Shown here: positions 1-4,990 of the stretch, piece after piece | Numbering within the stretch: the first letter of the stretch is position 1 | Layout: each line of letters begins with the position of its first letter | Assembly: GCA_947448105.1 (NCBI GenBank) | Contig: CANFNE010000165.1 | Location: 1-5,842 of the forward strand | Length of the DNA stretch: 5,842 bases | Origin: Burkholderiales bacterium | GTDB taxonomy: Bacteria > Pseudomonadota > Gammaproteobacteria > Burkholderiales > Burkholderiaceae_C | Reading direction: 5' to 3' | Notes under the pieces: generated by a model | Database searches by the model: none | The model's input: the letters and a program-made list of their open reading frames with translations, nothing else | What the model was told of the DNA's origin: nothing | Position numbers and translations under genes: made by a program

Positions 1-187
1 CCTGCCGCTGATGATTGCCTTTGGCTTTTTCAGCAACCTGTTGTACGCGGCCATGGGCTCGCTGCTGCGCGAGTGGCTGAGCGGCCCCGTGGTGGACGGC
101 CTGGCCACGGCGCAGCGGCTGCGCTGGTTTAACCGCGCCATGGCGGCGGTGCTGGTGGCTACGGCGGCCTGGATGGCGACCTTGTGA
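1..187 (+). CDS. LysE/RhtB-family amino-acid exporter, C-terminal fragment
   Basis: Only the last 61 codons are in the window (frame starts at base 2, stop TGA at 185-187); the start lies off the left edge. The fragment begins with a hydrophobic segment (LPLMIAFGFFSNLLYAAMGS), then a short polar, arginine-containing linker, then an arginine-rich turn (QRLRWFNRAM) leading into a final hydrophobic helix that ends the protein. This layout, with an R-x-x-x-x-N-R turn just before the last membrane helix and almost no tail, is typical of the C-terminus of LysE/RhtB/ThrE-type exporters, inner-membrane proteins of about 200-210 residues that export amino acids and related small molecules. The next gene starts 22 bases later on the same strand and is another small-molecule exporter, so co-transcription is likely. 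The family call rests on the tail only; another multi-pass membrane protein cannot be excluded. Confidence 0.72.
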   Translation, partial: LPLMIAFGFFSNLLYAAMGSLLREWLSGPVVDGLATAQRLRWFNRAMAAVLVATAAWMATL

Positions 188-209
188 GCGCCCCATTTTC
201 AAGAACCTT

Positions 210-1145
210 ATGAATACAAAACAAGAAACCTTGGGTCTATGGCTGGGCGTGCTGGGCGTGGCGATCTTTGCCGTGACCCTGCCCATGACGCGGCTGGCTA
301 CCGGCACCGTGGCCGATCCGCAGCTTTCGGCCTGGTTTATTACTTTTGCCCGCGCGGCGCTGGCCGGGGGCTTGTCGGTGGTTTTCTTGCTCGTTACGCG
401 TTCGCCCTGGCCCTTGTCTACCCAGCGCCTGCCTTTGCTGATGGCGCTCTTGGGCAACGCCATTGGGTTTCCGCTGCTCCTGGGTTTGGCACTGCGCCAG
501 GTTACTTCCGGCCATGCGGCGGTGTTTACCGCGTTGTTGCCGCTGGCCACGGCCGCCATGTCGGCCTGGGTGCTGCACCAGCGCGCGCGCCTGGGGTTTT
601 GGCTGTGCGCGGGCTTGGGTGCGGTGCTGGTGGCGGCGTTTGCTTTGCTGCGTGCGCACCAAAGCGGCCAGGGCTTTGGTCTGGAATGGGCCGATTTGCT
701 GCTCCTGGGCGCCATTGCGTCGGCGGCGGTGGGCTATGTGTTTGGCGCGCAGGTCACACCCGCCTTGGGCGCCGAGCGGGTGATTTGCTGGGTCTGCGTG
801 ATGGCGCTGCCGCTGACCGTGCCCGGCGCGCTGCTGCACTGGCCCGAGCAAGCGATTCGCACCACCTCTTGGCTGGCGCTGGGCTATGTGGGCGTGTTTT
901 CCATGTGGGCCGGCTTTTTTGCCTGGTTTCGTGGCCTGGCGCTGGGCGGCGCGCTGCGGGTGAGCCAGGTGCAACTGGTGCAACCTTTCTTCAGCATCCT
1001 GGCCGCCGTGCCGCTCTTGGGCGAGCCGCTGGAAGTGATGACCCTGGGCTTTGCCCTGGCGGTGGTGGCGGTGGTGTTTTTGGGCAAGCGCTTATCGGCC
1101 GGGCCCGTAGCGGCGCCGCTTGCCCTGAAAGTGGAGCTGCCATGA
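210..1145 (+). CDS. EamA/DMT-superfamily transporter (ten membrane helices)
   Basis: This 311-residue protein is strongly hydrophobic and has the length and two-repeat layout of drug/metabolite transporters. Hydrophobic segments lie near residues 10-30, 41-62, 74-97, 101-122, 129-148, 161-181, 190-209, 220-241, 250-270 and 277-293, giving two EamA units of five helices. The second unit carries the family signature: a Y-x-G-x-x-x-x-x-x-A stretch near 226-240, R-x-S-x-x-Q-L-x-Q-P-x-x at 250-261, and a Leu-Gly-Glu turn at 270-272 before the last helix. Members export amino acids or other metabolites across the inner membrane; the substrate cannot be read from sequence. The start at 210 is preceded by only a weak purine stretch (AAGAA, 202-206), but the next in-frame Met falls after the first helix, so 210 is preferred. 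The stop overlaps the next gene's start in an ATGA motif, which implies translational coupling. Confidence 0.9.
   Translation: MNTKQETLGLWLGVLGVAIFAVTLPMTRLATGTVADPQLSAWFITFARAALAGGLSVVFLLVTRSPWPLSTQRLPLLMALLGNAIGFPLLLGLALRQVTSGHAAVFTALLPLATAAMSAWVLHQRARLGFWLCAGLGAVLVAAFALLRAHQSGQGFGLEWADLLLLGAIASAAVGYVFGAQVTPALGAERVICWVCVMALPLTVPGALLHWPEQAIRTTSWLALGYVGVFSMWAGFFAWFRGLALGGALRVSQVQLVQPFFSILAAVPLLGEPLEVMTLGFALAVVAVVFLGKRLSAGPVAAPLALKVELP
1133..1136 (+). promoter_or_regulatory. Shine-Dalgarno for the ABM-like gene, inside the transporter gene
   Basis: GGAG sits 5 bases before the ATG at 1142, within the last codons of the transporter. It fixes the start of the small gene at 1142, although the same frame stays open far upstream across the transporter in a non-coding reading. 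Confidence 0.65.
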
Positions 1146-1483
1146 TTTCTGCCGCCTTTATCTTCGAGCCCGGCACCTACGACGCCCGCTTTTTGGCGCT
1201 AGACGCCAAGATCGAAGCCGCCGCTGTGGCCACCTCCGGTTACCTGGGGCGCGAGACCTGGCAAAGCGAAGACGGCCTGCGCTTTAACGCCACCTATTAC
1301 TGGACCGACCTGGCGGCGCTCAAAGTTTTTAGCGCCAACGCCGACCACCAAGAAGCCAAGCGCGACTACAAGCTTTGGTACAAGGGATTTCAGATCGTCA
1401 TTTCTGAGGTGCTGCGGGCTTATGGGGATGGGGGGGTGGAGCACATTACAGGCGGACAAAGCGCCGCCGCAAAGGAAGCGTAA
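1142..1483 (+). CDS. Antibiotic biosynthesis monooxygenase (ABM)-like small barrel protein
   Basis: The 113-residue product resembles ABM-domain proteins, about 100-residue ferredoxin-like folds that pair into dimeric alpha-beta barrels and either oxidise small aromatic or heme-like substrates without a cofactor or act as uncharacterised metabolite-binding proteins. Visible signs are an N-terminal beta strand (SAAFIFEPG), a helix near 13-29, then G-x-x-G-R-E-x-W at 33-40, a Y-Y-W strand end at 52-54 with L-x-A-L following, and the family-like stretch H-x-x-A-K-R-x-Y-x-x-W-Y at 69-80 before a final strand (about 83-91). Residues 96-113 form a glycine- and alanine-rich tail beyond the domain. 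The start is set by the ATGA overlap with the transporter and by GGAG 5 bases upstream. The stop lies 4 bases from the convergent toxin gene's stop. Enzymatic activity is not demonstrated by sequence; the fold assignment is more secure than any reaction. Confidence 0.78.
   Translation: MISAAFIFEPGTYDARFLALDAKIEAAAVATSGYLGRETWQSEDGLRFNATYYWTDLAALKVFSANADHQEAKRDYKLWYKGFQIVISEVLRAYGDGGVEHITGGQSAAAKEA
1416..1436 (+). other. G-rich tract with potential to form a G-quadruplex
   Basis: On the coding strand, runs of 3, 4 and 7 G lie within 21 bases (1416-1418, 1424-1427, 1430-1436). Splitting the G7 run as 3+1+3 gives four G-triplets with loops of 5-6, 2-3 and 1, which fits the usual quadruplex pattern. 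It codes for the glycine-rich tail of the ABM-like protein, about 50 bases before two converging stop codons. Quadruplex formation is inferred from pattern only. Confidence 0.4.
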
Positions 1484-1487
1484 AGCG

Positions 1488-2066
1488 CTATTCGACCAAA
1501 GGCACGCCAGACCTCCAAAGAGCGGTTTGTGCGACCTGTAACAGACGGTTCGTTCCCATTTTGACCAAGCGCTGCGCGCCGCGTTTACCCAATTGGAGGA
1601 TGCCGCTTTTAAAGAGTGCGACGCAGCTGTGCTGCGGGTGTTGGGCCGACCCATACAGAATGCCGTCCAAGCCCATTGCTTTGCAGTCCGCAGCAAATTC
1701 TTGCGTCTGCGCTACACGCAGCGATTGCAGCACCGGATAAGGCTCCGCCATGCTGCGCAAATCTGCCAGGCGAAGTGGGCCTCTGGTGGCAAATTCCACC
1801 AGACATTTGCGCCGCAGCTCGGACAGGCTTCGGCTCACGGTCTCTCGCCGCAGCAGTGATTCGTACAGCGCCGTCTCCGGGCTGTCGGCCAAATAAGCCA
1901 CCGGCGCACCTTTTAGACAAAACCTGCCATGCATCAGCCCCGAGGGCGGCAAGGACAGTCCATTCAAAACCACGCTGCTTGTGCGTGATCGGATCAGCTG
2001 AACGCGGTAGAAAACGTGTGGGGCAGCAAGTTCAATGACCGACGGATGAATGTCAACAAATCGCAT
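1488..2066 (-). CDS. RES-domain toxin (NAD+-consuming) of a type II toxin-antitoxin system
   Basis: The product (192 residues from the ATG at 2066) matches the RES family, toxins that deplete cellular NAD+ by phosphorolysis or hydrolysis and are neutralised by a cognate Xre/MbcA/ParS antitoxin. Visible motifs are F-Y-R at 19-21, H-G-R-F at 46-49, A-Y-L-A-D-S-P-E-T-A-L-Y-E-S at 57-70 and G-I-L-Y-G-S at 135-140, followed by C-V-A-L-F at 148-152. These supply the Arg, Glu and Ser for which the family is named: R48, E69 and S140, with Y58 between. As I recall it, the R(10)Y(11)E spacing equals that of studied RES toxins. An in-frame TTG at 2075 would add three residues; the ATG is preferred. About 30 residues (163-192) extend past the domain core. 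The antitoxin gene ends 12 bases upstream, so the two are co-transcribed. All catalytic positions look intact. Confidence 0.9.
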   Translation of the reverse strand: MRFVDIHPSVIELAAPHVFYRVQLIRSRTSSVVLNGLSLPPSGLMHGRFCLKGAPVAYLADSPETALYESLLRRETVSRSLSELRRKCLVEFATRGPLRLADLRSMAEPYPVLQSLRVAQTQEFAADCKAMGLDGILYGSAQHPQHSCVALFKSGILQLGKRGAQRLVKMGTNRLLQVAQTALWRSGVPLVE

Positions 2067-2078
2067 GGGTGACAAGGC

Positions 2079-2549
2079 TTAGTGCCCATGTGCTGTTGCC
2101 AACTCAACGATACGTTTGGCGCTGACGCCGCGCTCTAGTGCCGTGCGCGGGGCCAAATCATCGAGGGCCGGAAGCGGAGTCTCCAGGAATGACAACAACT
2201 GCCAGCCGTCGGTGGTTCCCAGGCTTTCGCAGAGTTGTTCGATCACAGGAAAAACATAGGGTTCGAACTGCCATTTGGGCATCTTGAAGCCACGGCGCAG
2301 ATGCGCTACACCAATGCAGCGCCCGCTTTTGATCCAGGCGTTGACGGTGACCCGCGTTGTTCCACTCAGTTCGGCAGCTTCGTCGGTGGTGACCATGTCG
2401 GAGGCATTTATGCGCTCGCGCCGGTAGTCCGCGCCACGACGAAGCAAGGCCGTGGTCTGCGTTTCAGTGGCGTACGGGTCTGCGGCTGAAGGGCGAGCTG
2501 CGCCGATCGAATCAAGAACGGCAGTAAAGGGGTGCGTTATCGTGTTCAT
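2079..2549 (-). CDS. Antitoxin with HTH and Xre/MbcA/ParS-type toxin-binding domain
   Basis: From the ATG at 2549 the protein has 156 residues. Residues 52-80 (start VTTDEAAELSG, then TVNAWIKSGRC) form a helix-turn-helix closer in style to excisionase/MerR-like winged helices than to classical Xre, followed by R-R-G-F-K-M-P-K-W-Q-F at 85-95. The C-terminal part, G-W-x-x-x-x-F-L at 115-122, then P-x-x-A-L near 127 and a terminal alpha helix (143-153), matches the MbcA/ParS/Xre toxin-binding domain that occludes the RES active site, though the usual Leu-Gly-Gly before the last helices is replaced by Leu-Asp-Asp. Such antitoxins also repress their own operon. An in-frame GTG at 2582 would add 11 residues, but the best promoter candidate would start transcription only about 3 bases before that GTG, so the ATG with a 30-40 base leader is preferred. 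Neither start has a strong Shine-Dalgarno. The toxin gene follows after 12 bases. Confidence 0.86.
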   Translation of the reverse strand: MNTITHPFTAVLDSIGAARPSAADPYATETQTTALLRRGADYRRERINASDMVTTDEAAELSGTTRVTVNAWIKSGRCIGVAHLRRGFKMPKWQFEPYVFPVIEQLCESLGTTDGWQLLSFLETPLPALDDLAPRTALERGVSAKRIVELATAHGH

Positions 2550-2591
2550 GGTGATTGGGTTTGGGAGCGCCCTTGTGGGCACGACACTTCA

Positions 2592-2620
2592 ATTCTCGAT
2601 TGACTGGATTGGTTTGTCAA
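2592..2620 (-). promoter_or_regulatory. Candidate sigma-70 promoter of the toxin-antitoxin operon
   Basis: Read on the minus strand, a perfect TTGACA -35 box (2620 to 2615) is followed after 17 bases by GAGAAT (2597 to 2592), which matches the -10 consensus at four of six positions, including the A at position 2 and the final T. Transcription would begin near 2585, about 36 bases before the preferred antitoxin ATG. The stretch 2581-2640 has 21 G/C among 60 bases by hand count, the lowest I counted in this window. The promoter is inferred from motif match only. Confidence 0.5.
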
Positions 2621-2621
2621 T
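2599..2621. repeat. Inverted repeat ATTGAC-N11-GTCAAT, candidate operator
   Basis: ATTGAC at 2599-2604 and GTCAAT at 2616-2621 are perfect inverted copies with an 11-base spacer, so the half-site centres lie 17 bases apart, roughly 1.6 helical turns. The repeat covers the -35 box and most of the spacer of the toxin-antitoxin promoter candidate, where a dimeric autorepressor such as the antitoxin would act. A 6-bp perfect arm pair can arise by chance in AT-rich DNA, so the placement is the main argument. Confidence 0.42.
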
Positions 2622-2641
2622 TTCGTTAAGTTGGAAATATT
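2614..2641 (+). promoter_or_regulatory. Weak candidate promoter for the aminotransferase operon
   Basis: TTGTCA (2614-2619, five of six matches to the -35 consensus) is followed after 16 bases by AATATT (2636-2641, four of six to the -10). It would give the aminotransferase a leader of roughly 110 bases. Its -35 box overlaps that of the divergent toxin-antitoxin promoter. Other -10-like hexamers (GATAAT at 2697-2702, TATGAT at 2702-2707) lie nearer the gene but have no matching -35 box. The assignment is tentative. Confidence 0.25.
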
Positions 2642-2756
2642 CGCCCAGACAACCTTGGCCCAGCCAAACGCAAGTGCAGACCTGCGATACGACTTGGATA
2701 ATATGATCGCTAATTTGACGAGTAAACCACATCTAAAGCCTTGCCAGGCCACCACC

Positions 2757-3989
2757 ATGACCACAAAACCAAAGCCAAGCCCCTGGACCCTGGCCGCACG
2801 CGCGGCCAAGATGAACCCGTCCGTTATCCGTGAACTGCTCAAGCTCACCGAGCAGCCCGGCATCATCAGTTTTGCGGGTGGCCTGCCGTCGGCCAAGACC
2901 TTTCCGGTGGCCGAGTTTGCGGCGGCCTGCGCCAAAGTGCTGCACGAAGACTCAGCCGGCGCCTTGCAATACGCCTCCAGCGAGGGCTACGCGCCGCTGC
3001 GCGCTTTGGTGGCGCAACAGTTGCAAGACCAAAGCCGTGCGGCGGGACAAGCCTGGGACGTGAACCCGGCGCAGATCATGATTACCACCGGCTCGCAACA
3101 GGGCCTGGACTTGGTGGCTAAAGTGCTGATCGACACGGGCAGCCGCGTGCTGGTGGAGTCGCCCACCTACCTGGGGGCCGTGATGGCCTTTACGCCCATG
3201 GAGCCCGAGATCGTTAGCCTTGCGGCTGACGACCAAGGCCTGGACCTGGCCGATCTGCAAACCAAGGCGCCCGGTGCCCGGTTTTTGTATGTGCTGCCCA
3301 ATTTTCAAAACCCGACGGGCCGCAGTATGAGCGAGGCACGCCGCACCGCGCTTAGTACCTTGGCGGCCAACTGCCGCCTGCCATTGGTCGAGGACAACCC
3401 CTACGGTGACCTGTGGTTTGACCAGCCGCCCCCCGCCCCGCTGACGGCGCGCAACCCCGAGGGTGGCATTTACCTGGGCTCGTTTTCCAAAGTGCTGGCG
3501 CCCGGCTTGCGCATGGGCTTCATCGTGGCGCCCAAAGCGGTGTATCCCAAGCTGCTGCAGGCCAAACAGGCCGCCGACCTGCACAGCCCTATCTTTAACC
3601 AGCGCCTGATTTTTGAGGTGATGCAAAACGGTTTTCTGGACCGCCACGTACCAATGATCCGCAGCCTCTACAAAGCCCAGCGCGATGCAATGCTCCAAGC
3701 CTTGGCCATTCATTTTCCGCAAGCACAGACCGACCCCGACAACAGCCTCACCTGGAACACCCCGTCCGGCGGCATGTTTTTGTGGGCGCGCTTGCCCGCA
3801 GGCATGAACGCCGTGGACTTGCTGCCGCACGCCGTGGCCCAGGGTGTGGCCTTTGTGCCTGGCGCCCCGTTTTTCGCCGGAGCGGGCGACCCGCGCAGCA
3901 TGCGCCTGTGTTTTGTCACCCCCAGCGTGGAAGAAATCCACCGCGGCGTGGCGGCGCTCGCCTCTACCATTGCAGCCCACAGGAGTTAA
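2757..3989 (+). CDS. PLP-dependent class I/II aminotransferase (2-aminoadipate/aromatic-type)
   Basis: The 410-residue product is a complete fold-type I aminotransferase of the cytosolic group that includes 2-aminoadipate (LysN), aromatic and kynurenine aminotransferases and the catalytic half of MocR regulators. Motifs in order: F-A-G-G-L-P-S near 39-45 with P50, G-Y-A-P-L-R at 77-82, T-G-S-Q-Q-G-L-D at 111-118 (phosphate-binding region), E-S-P-T-Y at 134-138, N-F-Q-N-P-T-G at 182-188 (N185 contacts PLP), E-D-N-P-Y at 212-216 (D213 pairs with the pyridine nitrogen), S-F-S-K at 242-245 (K245 is the PLP Schiff-base lysine), R252, and R383, which binds the substrate carboxylate. No DNA-binding domain is present, so it is an enzyme and not a MocR regulator. 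The ATG at 2757 begins shortly before the conserved N-terminus; the frame is open upstream to 2631, but that extension crosses the intergenic region. The amino donor and acceptor cannot be read from sequence. It is coupled to the PhzF gene 4 bases downstream. Confidence 0.93.
   Translation: MTTKPKPSPWTLAARAAKMNPSVIRELLKLTEQPGIISFAGGLPSAKTFPVAEFAAACAKVLHEDSAGALQYASSEGYAPLRALVAQQLQDQSRAAGQAWDVNPAQIMITTGSQQGLDLVAKVLIDTGSRVLVESPTYLGAVMAFTPMEPEIVSLAADDQGLDLADLQTKAPGARFLYVLPNFQNPTGRSMSEARRTALSTLAANCRLPLVEDNPYGDLWFDQPPPAPLTARNPEGGIYLGSFSKVLAPGLRMGFIVAPKAVYPKLLQAKQAADLHSPIFNQRLIFEVMQNGFLDRHVPMIRSLYKAQRDAMLQALAIHFPQAQTDPDNSLTWNTPSGGMFLWARLPAGMNAVDLLPHAVAQGVAFVPGAPFFAGAGDPRSMRLCFVTPSVEEIHRGVAALASTIAAHRS
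3981..3985 (+). promoter_or_regulatory. Shine-Dalgarno of the PhzF-family gene
   Basis: AGGAG lies 8 bases before the ATG at 3994, inside the final codons of the aminotransferase, whose stop is TAA at 3987-3989. It is among the best ribosome-binding sites in the window. It sets the PhzF start at 3994 although the same frame is open back to 3844. Confidence 0.75.
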
Positions 3990-3993
3990 AACC

Positions 3994-4962
3994 ATGATCC
4001 ACCGCCCCTTCCAACAAGTAGACGTTTTCACCGCCACCCCCTACCTGGGCAACGCCCTGGCCGTGGTGCTGGACGGCGCGGGCCTGAGCGACGCGCAAAT
4101 GCAAAACTTTGCCCGCTGGACCAATCTGTCGGAGACCACGTTTTTGCTGCCGCCCACGCCCGAGGCCGCCGCCGCTGGGGCGGACTACCAAGTACGCATC
4201 TTTGCGCCTGGCTACGAGATGCCGTTTGCCGGCCACCCCACGCTGGGCAGTTGCCACGCCTGGTTGCAAGCCGGTGGCGTGCCGCGCGACCCGGCGCGGG
4301 TGGTGCAGCAGTGCAAGGCGGGTTTGGTGGCCATTAGCCGCACGCCCCACGCGGACTCGCCCGCCGGCCAGCGTCTGGCTTTTGCCGCGCCGCCCTTGGT
4401 GCGCAGCGCGCCCACGCCTGAGGTGGGTGCTGCTTTGGCCGCTGCCCTGGGCCTGCACGCGCGCCAGATTCTTGCGGCCCAGCACCTGTGCAACGGCCCG
4501 CAGCACTTTGGGTTTTTGGTGGACGACGCTGCCACCGTGCTGGCGCTGGAGCCGGATGTGGCCGCGCTGGCGCGGCTGCTGGCGCAGCTCGGCATCAGCG
4601 GTGTGGGGCTGGCGGCGGTGGCGGCTGACGGCGCAGCGCCGGGGCTGATTGGGCGCTCCAACCGCGAGGCGCGCGCCTTTGGCGGCGTTGGCACCAAGCT
4701 AGCGTCAGACGAGCCCGCAGTGGAAGTGCGTTTCTTTTTCTCCACCGGAGCGCAGATCACCGAAGACCCGGTGACCGGCAGCTTTAACGCCAGCATGGCG
4801 CAGTGGCTGATTGCCGAGGGCCACGCCCCGGCCAGCTACACCGCCGCCCAGGGCAGCCGCCTGGGCGTGGAAGGGCGGGTGCACATCGCCCAAGACGCCA
4901 GCGGGCAGGTGTGGGTGGGTGGCGACGTGGTGACCTGTGTGGACGGGCAGGTCTTGCTGTAA
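3994..4962 (+). CDS. PhzF-family isomerase/epimerase
   Basis: The 322-residue protein has the full PhzF/diaminopimelate-epimerase-like two-lobed fold in length and motifs. Near the N-terminus are Q-V-D-V-F-T at 8-13 and G-N-A-L-A-V at 19-24; N-L-S-E-T-T-F at 44-50 places E47 where PhzF has its catalytic glutamate. P-F-A-G-H-P-T-L-G at 77-85 supplies the conserved His81, and E-D-P-V-T-G-S at 257-263 is the second-lobe signature with D258. PhzF itself isomerises trans-2,3-dihydro-3-hydroxyanthranilate in phenazine synthesis, but most family members sit outside phenazine clusters and have unknown substrates, and no other phz genes are present here. Tight coupling to the aminotransferase suggests that both act on one amino-acid-like substrate, an inference from position. 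The region 219-245, including S-N-R-E-A-R-A-F, may be a subgroup-specific loop. All signature residues appear intact. Confidence 0.92.
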   Translation: MIHRPFQQVDVFTATPYLGNALAVVLDGAGLSDAQMQNFARWTNLSETTFLLPPTPEAAAAGADYQVRIFAPGYEMPFAGHPTLGSCHAWLQAGGVPRDPARVVQQCKAGLVAISRTPHADSPAGQRLAFAAPPLVRSAPTPEVGAALAAALGLHARQILAAQHLCNGPQHFGFLVDDAATVLALEPDVAALARLLAQLGISGVGLAAVAADGAAPGLIGRSNREARAFGGVGTKLASDEPAVEVRFFFSTGAQITEDPVTGSFNASMAQWLIAEGHAPASYTAAQGSRLGVEGRVHIAQDASGQVWVGGDVVTCVDGQVLL

Positions 4963-4971
4963 AGCAGTTTT
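4955..4971 (+). terminator. Weak hairpin plus T-run at the end of the PhzF gene
   Basis: TGCT (4955-4958) pairs with AGCA (4963-4966) across a GTAA tetraloop of the stable GNRA type; a flanking T-G wobble could add a fifth pair, and GTTTT follows. The stem overlaps the stop codon. It is shorter than a usual intrinsic terminator. Confidence 0.2.
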
Positions 4972-4972
4972 C

Positions 4973-4990
4973 AGCGCTTACATCGGCGCT
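4973..4990. terminator. Small inverted repeat between convergent genes
   Basis: AGCGC (4973-4977) and GCGCT (4986-4990) form a 5-bp GC-rich stem with an 8-base loop between the PhzF and peptidase stop codons, so it could mark transcript ends from both sides. No clear T-run follows directly on either strand. It may be chance. Confidence 0.2.

Noticed and set aside
239..1141. Upstream extension of the ABM-like frame across the EamA gene
   Set aside because: The extension is a Gly/Ala/Arg-rich shadow frame; the real start is fixed by the ATGA overlap and the GGAG site.
1471..1490. Possible terminator hairpin between the convergent ABM-like and toxin stop codons
   Set aside because: Only a 4-bp AGCG/CGCT stem with no T-run could be drawn, which is no better than chance.
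2452..2706. A small plus-strand open frame over the antitoxin start and promoter
   Set aside because: It is antisense to the antitoxin and spans the promoter region; no ribosome-binding site or domain is visible.
2631..2756. N-terminal extension of the aminotransferase to 2631
   Set aside because: The added 42 residues do not resemble the family N-terminus and the DNA there is AT-rich intergenic sequence; the ATG at 2757 gives a usual family length.
3844..3993. N-terminal extension of the PhzF gene into the aminotransferase
   Set aside because: The extension is a shadow of the aminotransferase; AGGAG at 3981 and the family N-terminus point to 3994.
2952..4037. A 361-codon open frame on the minus strand opposite the aminotransferase
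   Set aside because: It is antisense to a gene with full family motifs, is rich in His, Gly, Gln and Arg as expected of a shadow frame in GC-rich DNA, and shows no recognisable domain.
4212..4796. A 194-codon open frame antisense to the PhzF gene
   Set aside because: Low-complexity Ala/Ser/Arg composition and no domain; a normal by-product of high GC3.
3994..4962. Evidence for a phenazine biosynthesis cluster
   Set aside because: Only the PhzF-family gene is present; no other phz-type genes lie in the window, and PhzF homologues are widespread outside phenazine producers.
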